Positions 25,883 to 36,107 of a DNA stretch of 64,000 nt are shown in pieces. The notes under the pieces are model-generated. The model was not told the origin of the DNA. It made no database searches and saw only the letters and a list, made by a program, of their open reading frames with translations. The translations under genes and the position numbers were made by a program. How positions within the stretch are numbered: the first letter of the stretch is position 1; every line of letters begins with the position of its first letter. Origin of the DNA: Ilyonectria destructans (taxonomy: Eukaryota; Ascomycota; Sordariomycetes; Hypocreales; Nectriaceae); assembly GCA_020740775.1 (NCBI GenBank), contig JAHEWK010000001.1, forward strand, positions 6,014,001 to 6,078,000, read 5' to 3'.

Positions 25883-28761
25883 AACGGAGATTTAAATGGG
25901 AGCGTTTAATAGATGGCATAGTTTGACTACGCAGAACAAAGGAGAGAGAGGCGGAATTCCGAATCAACTCTTGTGATTATCGAGGTAGGCCACTTTACAT
26001 GAGATATCAAAGCGGCATTCGCCTTCCGTCCAGCCGGTATCTCTTTCGACGCCTCGTGGCGACCCTTCATCTCGTCTCTTCCCGCGCATCCACGCCATGT
26101 TTCCTCATTTGTTTTATTTTTATCTTTCCTTACCAGCCCAGAGGAGATGCCGAGATTAGTATCTTGCCGCATTGCTGTACTAAGCCGCATGATCTAATCG
26201 ACGGGAGATTTCGCAATAGCCCATCTAAAACCCCCTCCCCCCACCACACGGATGTCGAGCTAGGAGAAAAGCACAGACAAGAGATCCTCTTTAACATGCT
26301 CAACGCCCCCGAGCTACGCAAGCCTACTGACTAGTTCCTGACCCGAGTCCCAATGGCTTGGATGAGTGGCCAGCCCGCTCAGGGCCGAGACCCTCCGTTA
26401 CGCCGCACCAAGGACCCGGCATCTGGATCTATGGACTCTTTGTTCTTTTCAGAGGGCGAGCCGGGTCTGCCATTCCATATCCCATCACATCTCCCTACAG
26501 CAGGACTGCTCCATACGTAGTGGTCCTCTTGCACCCTCATCTTGTTGATGGATTCATCCCTCGACCGGAGCATCCCGCCGTCTTTGGTGGTCATGAGCTT
26601 CCCGTTGCCAATTACCCACTGCCTCGCCGTGGGACTGGAGACGTGGGATGCTAGCTCATCCCCAGTCTTTAGTCTAGCAACCGGCGGGCTCTTGTTTTCA
26701 AGTCATCTGCCTCGTCAGTGCGAATCTTGAGACTCACGGACTGTAGGATGATCGCCCTCAACTGCCGGGACGACAAGATCCACCAGTTCGCTCGCTCGCT
26801 CCCTACCGTTCCCGCGACGAGCCCAGCCCAAGTCCGGCCAAGCCAATCCCAGGAGCAATGGCCAGGGCGACTCTGGGCAGTGTCACCCGTACAGTAGCTT
26901 CACCACGGACAGGTCATCCCTTGCTCCAAGCTCCCTTGCTCTAAGCTCCCTCGCCTCCAAACACTCCATAGTAGAGGCCGTCAAGCCCGCGAGCCGTCCT
27001 GACGCCTTGACCCAGATGCTACGCCTTGACGAGCGCGCACACGCCCTCCAGCTCGCTCCCTCACACCGCCCAACCCTTCACCGCCCAAGGTGAGGCAGCC
27101 TGCGAGCGCTTTCTCCAGCCTCGGTGGGGGGGAGGGGACTCGATGCAAGGCCACCTGTCCCATCGCCATGTACGTATGTGGGCGAGCCTGTACGTGATCG
27201 CTGTGGGTACGCATGGGTTGCGGTTGTTAAGGCGAACTCGCTGTACGCAGGGTATGCGGGCATGGACATGGGCATGGGGGCCATGATGGATGGTGATGGA
27301 GTCAACAACCATGACAACGACCCATTCCCATCCGCCTGCCGAGCCGCGATGCTTATGCGAATGGCCTGCTCGTGCGTAGACGAACAAGTCTTTTTTCTTC
27401 ACCTCTCTTCTCACATAGACGAAACAACCAAGCAACCAAGCAACCAAGCAACCAAGCGAGCAGTCAGGCCTCACCGCCTCGCAAACCCTGCGGCGTGTCG
27501 TCGTTCATCCTTCAGCTGCTCCTCCCTGGTTCCTGCTGGCATGCTCGACCCGGTCTACGGAGCGTCGAGCATCATCACCATGCCTCACATATGCACCCGG
27601 CGCCGAGCCGTATGTTCGCTCCTGGGCCCGTGTTGGCCGCCCCCCAGCCTCTCTCGCGCTTCCCCAGCCCCAAGGCGAACCCGGGAGGCTTGAAGCTTGG
27701 AGATCACGTTGATGAAGTGCTCTGCGAATGCTGAGCTGCTTGGTCCAGAGCGTGCCCCAAGCTCCCAAGCTTCTCCTGCGTAGTCAGCTCCTGCGTATAC
27801 TTGGCTGCCATGACGCTTCTCTCGTCTCAAGATCCACCCCCCGTCGGTTGACGATCCTCCTCGTGCTAAGCCGTTCCCTGCTCTCAAAAGTACAACTCAA
27901 TGCCGAACCTATGTTCACCGTCCAACGGCTTACCAACCACCTCACACGAAAGAAAAAAAAACTTTCAAACCCCGTCCCCAGATGCAAGTGACGGGGGGGG
28001 GACAAAAACCCAACCATCTCCAACACAAAAAACGTGCGCTGCCGGCCCTTGCCTCGCTTGAGTGCCAACCCCCTGTCCTCCTAGCGTCCCCGGGAAGACC
28101 AGACCAGAACAGAGAGAGGGCATCTTCTCCTCCCCCTCGCAGACCGCTTCTTCTCGGGGGCTTCCCTTTCAGCCTCGGGTCCAGGAACGCGTGAGAGGGA
28201 GTTTCTGCACCGCCTTTTAATTTTTTTCTGCCGCTTGGGCGAATGTGAACGAGACGGTGCGCGTGTGCGTGGTGTGTCCCGCTGGTCCGCGGGGATGGAT
28301 ACGTGGACTGAGGGCCCGGGGAATAGTCCCTGTTGACGTTGGTGTTGGTGCTGGCGTTGGCGCTGGCGCTGGCGTTGTGACCATTTTGCTGCATGCGAGT
28401 GGCTGCATCACAATGTGACTGAGCTGTACCGGAAGATATTGAGGTGGTGCGGAGTCGAGTTGGGTCCAAAGGCGTCTTTAGGGTGGCCATGACACTGCGA
28501 GATATTCCTCACCGGAGGCCGAGCAGAGTGAAGTTGCGTAGCCAAGTGCTCTTGGAACATCACGTAACGTGTCCATGCGTAGAACTCGGATCGAGATGTT
28601 GGCGATATAATCTCAGACCAAGTCTGTAAGTTTCGTTCTATGCCTCACGAGCTTGCTGAGCTTTGTGGGGGGGGACAACATTGCAAATGGTTACCGTAGT
28701 TAATTGATACTGTCGTAAACTACAACCCAAGACCCGACCTTCGCATCGCCTACTTCCTCCA
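25883..28761. other. Intergenic stretch with short tandem repeats
   Basis: There is a four-copy 8-nt repeat (unit AGCAACCA) at about 27426-27456 and a GT/GC hexamer-type repeat at about 28330-28378. Apart from a doubtful minus-strand frame (listed separately) no coding sequence was found. Confidence 0.5.
27942..28490 (-). CDS. Doubtful hypothetical protein
   Basis: This ATG-started 182-codon frame has a Ser/Thr/Asn-rich N-terminal half that resembles the disordered start of many fungal proteins. The Ala/Asn/Thr run comes from an underlying hexamer repeat. The C-terminal half reads as random GC-rich translation, so if the gene is real an intron or earlier stop is likely. No domain is seen. 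It could equally be the 3' flank of the neighbouring minus-strand gene. Confidence 0.2.
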   Translation of the reverse strand: MATLKTPLDPTRLRTTSISSGTAQSHCDAATRMQQNGHNASASANASTNTNVNRDYSPGPQSTYPSPRTSGTHHAHAHRLVHIRPSGRKKLKGGAETPSHAFLDPRLKGKPPRRSGLRGGGEDALSLFWSGLPGDARRTGGWHSSEARAGSARFLCWRWLGFCPPPVTCIWGRGLKVFFSFV

Positions 28762-31734
28762 TCACTTCCCGCCATCACTGGAGAAGTCGTCATTCTTCAA
28801 GTTGGTGTTGATCACCAAGTCGTCCTTGCCTCTCATATGCATAACAATCGTTAGGCCCTCGATTCTAATCTCAGGACACTGGTGCTGATTCAAGTTCGCA
28901 CCAACTGCAACGTCACTTCGAACAGCATCTCGCCCCCCAGACCCTGGATCCAGCAACGGCCGCGAGCTCGCCTCGGACTTGAGTTGGTCAACTTCCGTGC
29001 TGAGGTCCATGTATCGGGTTCGCCATGCACAAACGTGGTTGGGCGGGATGACTGGTCTCGGGTTGTGAATCTCAGTGATCGACTCCGTCTCCTCCAATGA
29101 CGAATGACTCATAGTCTTGCAGTGCTTGATAGTTCTCACCTCACGGGTCTCGATAACTACCTCCTTCGCTTGGTTACGAGATTCTTCCGCAAGGTCTTCG
29201 GCGCTCTTCCGAGCCAGTGATAGCTCAACTTGCTTCAACCTCAGTCGTGAGTTCTGTGGCTTCGCCGAATAGCTCTGCTCATACTCGGGAGTTCCAGCTA
29301 TCTCATCGACAACTAGTCGAGGAGTTCCTTCCACTGGCTTTGATGACGAAGCTTCGCTCAAATGGCAAAATGTGCAAGTGCCTGCCTTATCTAGCTCGGC
29401 ATGAGGTGTTGGGGGAAGCTTGCTGAGGCTCCGTCGCCATTTTACTACTGGCGGCGTAGGTTGTTTGTCCCGAGGACGTTCTTCCGATTTGTCGACCTTC
29501 CTTAGTTGCTGTCTCCAGGATGAGACGTTTGAGGCCCCAGTGTTTCCTCTACCACGGTCCGCAAGGGTGTTTTGCACCTTTCTCAGTGTTGGTCGCTCCA
29601 AGGCCAGTCCCGGAACCTCGTCAGGAGCTTTCTGCTTGTCAGTGACAGACTTACTCGCATTTAGAGCAGGTGGTAAGACTTTTTGCCCTTCTTGGGAGCT
29701 TGGTTGCCTTGCCAATGCGCTCTGTGACTGTCGAAATGCATGAGGGTTTTCTACCGGGCCAACCCTTTGTTGCGATCTCGTTTTGGGTTGGTCAAGTAGA
29801 GTCCTAGGTGACATGGGCTTTAGGACTGGCAAAGACGGACTCAAAGGTTTGATGTCACCTTTTTGTGTCTCAGAGCCTGCATCCTGGTAGATAGAGTGTG
29901 GCTTGACCCACTCGGCAACCTTTGTACGAACATCCTTGGGGAGTTCATGAGACTTGGGACTCAGCTCTCGGTCTGTGACAAGGTCATTCGCAAGGGGATG
30001 GGTCTCTGCGATAGCGGGATCAGGAAGCTTGACATCTCTTCTCAGGGAATGCACAGGCATGTCATATCCGATCCTAGCTATGCTATCGCGAGCAAGGGAG
30101 TGGTCTCGTGGAGATTGTCGTCTTGTCGCCAAACCAGTCTCTCCGTGTGTATCTGCCCATCTCTGTTGGGTCGCAGTACGTTCGAGGGTTCTCGATCCAG
30201 CTGCAAGATGTTCCATGATGTGTTGTGAATGATGGAGGTCCTCGGCATGGTGATACAATTGGTCAATCTTCCTCTCCAACGTGCCTTGGAGTGGAGAGTG
30301 CTTTGTCTGCTGTGTCCTTGATTCATCCGTATCCGCCTCTTCTAGGTTTGCAGATTCGGGAACTAGCTGTGTGGTGTTTTGACGTGCCGCACACGCAATG
30401 CTATGCCGGAATGGGTGATTCCCTGCATGGGTTGCCCTGCAATTCGGATTGGAACACCTCCCTTCGCTTTTCGAACCACAACTTGATGGTGGATGCGACT
30501 CTTTATGAGGGATACAATCCGAAAGTCGGGTCGGTCGGTTCGCTCGCACATTCATCGCCGTGGTTTTCGGTTCCGTGGCCCCGACTTTTGCCTCCCTGTC
30601 TGCTATAAAGAACGGGTTGTTCCTCACAGATGTTGAGATGGCCGTTTGGGGTGCTAAAGGCATAGGGTAGACGGCAGCCTCTTCCTTATCTGGAGGCTCG
30701 AGTCTTTCGGAGGGGGTTCTTTCCGCTTGGGGTACTGGTTTCGGTGTTTCGATGGCCGTATCTGAGCTTGATGCTTGGCGGCGAACTGCATGGACAGTGA
30801 TATGGGTAGAATGCAGATGATCTTGATCTGAGTTTTCAACGCGATGAAGGGTTTGCGTGATCGAGTGCTGGAAAGTGTTGTGCTCATGCTGTCTTATCGA
30901 TTCGTGTGCTCTGTCAAGCTCATCGTCCGGAATCTCGCTGGTGCACTTCACACACGAGTCGTGACCACAATGGGGGCAGTACTTCCGCGATGCTAATGGC
31001 TCTCCGCAAGAATGGCAAACTCGAAACACTTTCGTGGGTGGCCTCTCTGGCTTTTCCAAGATAACTGAGCCATCTTCCGACAACCAACCCCCGGGTCTAG
31101 AGATTCCATACTGTTCAAAGATCTCCATGGCATCTTGTCTTCTTCCTGTCGAACTCACAGAGGGTGAGCCGCGAGCTGATGGAAGTGAAGTCGCCGGAAA
31201 ATAGGGGACTTGGAGAGACGCAGGCGGAAGCAGCTCTGTCGCGATGGATTCATCGTGACGACGGGTGAAACCGGATAGAGTCCCCAGTTGGCCAGTCGAG
31301 ATACTGGACCGCAGCTTTCCAACATTCGCCTCCGAGAGATTGAATCGGCCAATCCCTGAGCTTAGTCGCTTCCCAGGACCCTGGCGGCGACTCTTCCTCT
31401 GCGACCTTATTCCGTGGTAGGTCTCCTCTAACAGCAAGCTCGGGTGCTCCTCCACTAGTGTGTTGCGTGACGCGGGCTTTGCGAAACTACTGTCTACTCG
31501 CCGTCCCTATCCGAGAGTTGTGCTTTCTCGTTCCCGCTGCGATGTCGGCGATGCTTGGTCCTCGGGGGGTTGCTTGTTCGCGATCTTCCTCAGCTGGCGG
31601 ATGCGGTCGCCAACAATTCCAGAGGGAATATGCTCATCGTCAACGGCTTGTTGGTCGTGTATCAATGTTGGGCTCCGCAGGGTTGTCCGCAGGGTTGACA
31701 ACTGGACGTGGGCGGGGCTGAATGAACGAGCCAT
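28762..31734 (-). pseudogene. Fungal zinc-motif protein with an in-frame TAG near the N-terminus
   Basis: A long frame (about 897 codons) ends at 28762. Its only starts near the 5' end are non-ATG. The same frame continues upstream to a good ATG at 31734 (MARSFSPAHVQL), with conserved-looking sequence (SGIVGDRIRQLRK), but is cut by TAG at 31507-31509. No GT donor lies between the end of that sequence and the stop, so a normal intron cannot easily remove it. The downstream part contains a zinc-type cluster C-x2-C-x9-C-x2-C-x4-C-x2-C (CHSCGEPL...CVKC, about residue 240 counted from 31734). A long, Ser/Arg-rich, probably disordered body follows, and then an ordered-looking end (IRIEGLTIVMHM). 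Alternatives are translation from the first downstream ATG at 31128, a sequencing error, or readthrough. The function is not recognised. Confidence 0.6.
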
Positions 31735-32088
31735 TGCCTCTAAGGAGCGAGAGCTGGCGGTGGGCCTAAGAATTATAAGGATACGAGAATGACATACCAC
31801 GTGTTGGAGGGAGAAGCATGGTGTAGGAGTTTGGGGACCTTAAAAATCGAGGTTTGCAGTGATGGAAGGTTCAAGCACCATAACGGCAAGAGGTCCGGTA
31901 TCGCACCGGCCGTGCCAAAATACAGCAACAATCAACATGGCAAAGGAAGGATTCACGCGCAAACAATCGCAGAACAGCTCAAAAATGGTAGCACAGCCAT
32001 GACTGATATCAATTGTCTCGGCTCGTTGCTAGGAAGGGGTAGAAAATTGATGTACAAGGGCCTCCATCACCATAAACGCTGTACACAT
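31735..32088. other. Short spacer between ATP16 and the zinc-motif gene
   Basis: The spacer holds the ATP synthase delta 3' UTR and the upstream region of the same-strand zinc-motif gene. No further feature is seen. Confidence 0.6.
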
Positions 32089-32863
32089 TTATTTCACATG
32101 AGCGGCCAGGGTCTCGAGGACCTGTTTCAACGTTAGTAAATTGGTCGATTGCAGAGGGAATTCGTGTTCCACATACCTCCAGCTCGATCTTGGCCTCGGC
32201 GATGTCCTGCTCGCTGCCACTGCCGTTCGCGACCTTGGTAGCCTCGGCAATCTGGTTCTTGATGGCATCGGCGCTGAAGTCCTCGAGGGGGAAGCCCTCG
32301 ACGGCGTTGATGCTCAGAACGGAGTTGGGCTGGACGGTAGCGAATCCACCGGACACTGTATTCCATCAGCTGGTATTCCTCATCCGCCATTGCCAATCGG
32401 CCACGTACGGAAGAACTGCTTGGCACCACCGGTCTCCTCGATAATCTCAACCAGACCGGGCTTAAGCTGCTCAATCGAGGCAACGTGGTTCGCCAGGACA
32501 CCCATCTCGCCAGACTCAGCGGGAATGTTGACCTGAACGACGTCCTGGGACTTGTAGATGGCCTGCATGCGGCAATTAGCACCCGTCCATCAATTGACAC
32601 GCCAATTCGTCAGAGAGCTCCAATTCCATCGCATCGCATCCAATTTCGATCGGGCTTCTCGGGTGGTGTCATACCTCGTGAGGCAGAGCCAGGCTCAGCT
32701 TGATCTATGCAATCGGTTAGTCGGGTCCGGATGTAAAAACAGAAGCCGAAGGTCTGCTTGCCTTGTCGGGAATGGCCTCGGCGTAGGTTCTTCGCTGGAC
32801 GGGGACTCGCATAGCGACAGGGCGAGCTCGGAGAGCCGCGCGGGCGAGGCGGAGGGAGTTCAT
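32089..32863 (-). CDS. ATP16: Mitochondrial F1Fo ATP synthase subunit delta
   Basis: This is a 165-aa model in five exons: 32863-32762, 32704-32675, 32562-32409, 32355-32177 and 32121-32089. The N-terminal 30 residues are a basic presequence (MNSLRLARAALRARPVAM). The mature part is the delta/epsilon beta-sandwich (QVNIPAESGEMGVLANH, VSINAVEG-type strand) followed by a helical hairpin. The subunit sits on the central stalk of complex V. Introns are 57, 112, 53 and 55 nt. The first intron has a GC donor (AAG|GCAAGC) and an AG acceptor; this placement is needed to read IPDKIKLSLALPHE. The length equals that of fungal orthologues. Confidence 0.94.
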
Positions 32864-33930
32864 GATGGCTGAGCTGTGGGATGAGGTTGTTGCTTGCGTG
32901 AGCTCAAATGAGGCAGCTGGCACGAATCTTTGCCGGAGCAGCAATTCGCGATTCGGCTAACGGGAAAATCCGACGGAGATGCGGCACGTGCACAGTCACC
33001 TGATCCTGGTTCTGAGGACAGACCCACCTCTCATCTCCAATGTGAACCTCACAACTAAGTGGAATGCTATGAATGACCGGAAGCAGGAAGCTAGAATAAT
33101 GGATCAATCGTCAATTGACTTGAGTTGAGTTCTTAATACGATCGAGGATGATGATTTGTGGAGTTGTGCTGGTGCTGACGAGCACTGTGATCTCTCCCAA
33201 TGGCCCACTTAGAGATCTTTGGTGATCTAGACGGTCTAAGCGCTCAGCTGGAGGACGGCCGGATTAATAGTGAAATCACTGAATCAGCCGATAATGAGGA
33301 TCCTAGGGATGTTGAGACACGTTTTTAGCCAAGCAAATTAATGCACCAGCCCCTATTTAGCAGACTGTGCGACCCATTGAGGAGCTCCCGCCTGATATTC
33401 TCCCTTGGTCCGGTAACGTATGGAGTCAATCTGGCCGAGTGTTGGTAAAAGTTCTTCTTTAATACCGACATGGTAAAGGAGTATTGCTATTCGGACAGTA
33501 AGCTTCTACCCACGTAAAACCCGTCATAGTAAAAAAAATGTATGACTCAAGTCTTGATATCAATAAAAGTATTATACAAAATACCTTGAGCTCTGAATTA
33601 ACATCTATTTATTTCCTTTCTTATGCGCCTACCCTCATTTTAACGTTATTTTCCTGAAGTAAAACAATCATATTTACAACAAATAGCTTATCAGCAGAAA
33701 AGTGTTGCGAGTCTGGGAATGGTTCCAGCTTATTGATTGTGGTATGCCATCTCCCGGTGTGGTCATGCTTAAAGGGTTGTTGATGTAGGTCTGGATCCTT
33801 CTTGTGATCTGGCATGGGAAAGCGCTGACTTCGCCCAGGCCAGATTCCCGCCTCAGATGCACGGCATGCAGTCATTAGATTTCATTAGTTACCAATAGTC
33901 AATTTGTAAATTTCTGGCAAGGTAAGGAGC
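32864..33930. other. AT-rich intergenic stretch with a decayed frame
   Basis: From about 33.1 kb the composition shifts to AT-rich. A 42-codon ATG frame at 33200-33328 (MAHLEIFGDLDG start, acidic) is followed, after a stop and a frame change, by plausible protein sequence (RPIEELPPDILPW) near 33370-33410. It looks like a decayed gene or mobile-element fragment. Too little is left to name a family. Confidence 0.4.
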
Positions 33931-33935
33931 AAAAA
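33931..33935 (-). terminator. RNA polymerase III terminator of the tRNA gene
   Basis: A run of five T on the transcribed-sense minus strand, 8 nt after the tRNA 3' end, and preceded by a shorter T3 run. This is the normal pol III stop signal and supports the tRNA being a transcription unit. Confidence 0.65.
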
Positions 33936-33942
33936 GAAAGTC

Positions 33943-34066
33943 AGGACCGAGCGTGGATCGAACACGCGACCTAGGGATCTGCAATCCCTCGCTGATGTCT
34001 TGGTTAATATGGATGACTTGCGAAGTGAGACATTCAGACGTACCTCTACCGCTGAGCTATCTGTCC
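33943..34066 (-). tRNA. tRNA-Cys (GCA) interrupted in the D-stem by a 52-nt spliceosomal-like intron
   Basis: The segments are 34066-34044 and 33991-33943. Joined, they give a complete cloverleaf. The acceptor stem is GGACAGA with TCGGTCC (one A-G mismatch at pair 5-68). The D-stem is GCTC/GAGC and the anticodon stem AGGGA/TCCCT, with loop TTGCAGA (anticodon GCA). The variable loop is AGGTC and the T-stem GCGTG/CACGC with loop TTCGATC. A-box (TAGCTCAGCGG) and B-box (GTTCGATCC) pol III promoter sequences are present. The 52-nt insert (33992-34043) begins GTACGT, has TATTAAC 12 nt before the end, and ends CAG. It lies between positions 24 and 25 of the tRNA, not at the canonical 37/38. Without removal, pair 10-25 and the spacing between D and anticodon arms are lost. 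A decayed tRNA is the main alternative. Confidence 0.7.
33992..34043 (-). other. Candidate spliceosomal-type intron inside the tRNA-Cys gene
   Basis: Length, donor GTACGT, branch-like TTAAC and acceptor CAG match the protein-gene introns of this same window (45-66 nt, GTACGT or GTATGT donors). The insert also contains a six-pair self-complementary stem (ATGTCT with AGACAT). A bulge-helix-bulge type processing by tRNA endonuclease therefore cannot be excluded. Splicing itself is inference. Confidence 0.5.
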
Positions 34067-34208
34067 TGGGTGTTGCTGATGGAGTGACTCAATTCCTAAA
34101 TATCTGTTACGCCACATGCAACAACAAGAAACCGACGGCCAAGCGTGGATCGCACAGACGCCTTTGGGACCCGCAGTCACCCCTCTACCGACGGAGCTGT
34201 CCTGGCTG
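34067..34208. other. 5' flank of the tRNA gene
   Basis: A short spacer between the tRNA-Cys and an inverted-repeat element. Nothing further is recognised. Confidence 0.5.
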
Positions 34209-34210
34209 CT

Positions 34211-34358
34211 ACCGTATCGACTCGATAAATTGGCCCTGTTTTTATGGACTAAAGCTAAGCTATATAAGGCCTAGATTTCCTAAATCATTAGGTATAAAAA
34301 AGCCCGAAGGCAATAAGTGGGGGAAGAATTCAGGGCCAATTTACTGAGTCGATACGGT
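34211..34358. mobile_element. MITE-like element with 29-nt terminal inverted repeats
   Basis: The left end reads TACCGTATCGACTC and continues through AAATTGGCCCTG. The right end is its reverse complement, 27 of 29 positions matching (one GA/AG swap). Each end borders a TA dinucleotide, consistent with the TA target duplication of Tc1/mariner/Fot1-type elements. The whole is about 150 bp with an AT-rich, non-coding interior, so it would be non-autonomous. No transposase of this family is present in the window. Confidence 0.6.
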
Positions 34359-34360
34359 AG

Positions 34361-35977
34361 TTCCAAAACCTTGACTAGCTTTGCGAGGACTCTAATACAA
34401 TCACATCTAGGAACAATCGAGGGAAAACATGACTACTGTCTTCATCCCCCGAAGTGTCAATACAAATGCTCATCACTGTGCGCTCGTAATAATATCCATC
34501 TTGTTTAGTGGTTTTTGGTCCCAAGCTTCGGCGTCATAATATGAATAGGATGCACTAATTAAAGTACAAGGTCTTAGGCATTACCTCATCACTCAGGCGC
34601 CTATTCAATATAAACCATGGCAAGAATTAAGGCTACAGACAGGTGAAAATAGCAAATACTCATACAGAGCGTACAAGAAGGGAGGCCGATAGCCTACGCT
34701 GTACCATCTCTCGTCGATAGAGGCCAACAATGTGGGGCCATGGGCTGAAGCCGTGTTGACATGTTGGCATCCGTCTGCCCTATAGGCTTCTTGGAGTTGT
34801 GATCTGTACGGTTCAAGGGCGCCACATTTTGGGCGCAACTTGCATGTCAGACTTTAGCTCTTATTTTAGTGTTTATGACTACGCTTGTGACTTTGGATCC
34901 CTGGTGCAAAAATTATACTCAAGCCACTGACAACAAGTACTTGGCCCGGTCCAACGCCATACTTCGCGATCAATGAGAGACCTACAGTACAGGCACAATC
35001 TCCCATGATCGGCTTGCCAGAGTATTTACCAAGGACTGCAAGGCATCACGAATGGTCCGGGAGCAAGGAAGAGGGGTCTAGACATCTCAGAGATTTTACA
35101 AGGACTTGCAGCAGCCCCCCTTACAGGTTATGCGAAACGCCACTGGGCCGATTACGAGCATGGCTTTCAGACTGCAGCAGCCCCGACCGCTCCATCTCAG
35201 ACAAGCTGATGACTAGTGATGTGTTCTCTCGTACCCCGCCATTTTATTTGTTGGGCGCATCCATTTAGCCCGGCTAACATGTATACAAACTGGTACGAGG
35301 GAGCAATGTCTTGAAATGGCGTCTGGGTGTGATGTCAAATTTTTTCTTGTTTGGAGAGACGGCTCGGAAAACGAAGGACTTTTTGCCTCACAGCTCAGCT
35401 TTAATTCAATTCCTCTCGTGCACTCTGACGACCCTAGGCTTGAATGAAATAGTGGTTGTGACCCGGCATGGCAATATTGGCAATGTCATATTGTTTAATA
35501 GTGATATTTAGGTCTGACGCGGGGCATGCAAAGGAGGTACGCTAACACTGTCGGCGACTAAGAATCACCGCGACAGGCTAAAACATACATGCATTTAAGC
35601 TTAATATGAGAGCGAAATTTGGCCCACAGTGTGAATCCGTGGATAGAAGCAGCCAGGCATCCACCAATTAATGGGAAGAATCATGATATCCTCGGGGCTG
35701 AGGGACAGCGTGACTTTGAGTGCGGCTTGGCCAGCTGACGACCTAACGCGTCTTGTAATGTCTCACAATCCTCACCCTCAGCCAAAGCATTCAGCTGGAA
35801 CCTTCGTTTAGATAACAAGCTCCTGGTTGGCCAACTATCGTTTCGATGGCTTTTGGCTACCCTTATCGGTAATAATCGATTGAGGTCGAGGCCAAGCTGA
35901 TGTCTAGGTGGCTGGCTGAATAGTCCGGCAGTTGAGAGACACAGTGTTTTGGTTAGGATCAATAGAAGAAACCGAGA
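34361..35977. other. AT-rich gene-free stretch
   Basis: No supported gene. A minus-strand frame ending at 35681 contains a plausible short protein tail (LNALAEGEDCETLQDALGR) but has no ATG and no exon partner. It may be a remnant. Confidence 0.45.
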
Positions 35978-35984
35978 TATAAAT
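35978..35984 (+). promoter_or_regulatory. Candidate TATA box of the matrixin-lectin gene
   Basis: The sequence TATAAAT lies 124 nt upstream of the ATG, leaving room for a leader of roughly 90 nt. Position and sequence are suitable. Function is inferred. Confidence 0.35.
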
Positions 35985-36107
35985 CATGGGCATCCATCAT
36001 CTGAAGGCACACAATTCCTCATCAACCCAGTCACATCATCTTTACCGATTGTTCAATCCAAACACTTCCCTTTCAAGCTTCAACTCTTTGCAAAGTGTCA
36101 ACGCACG

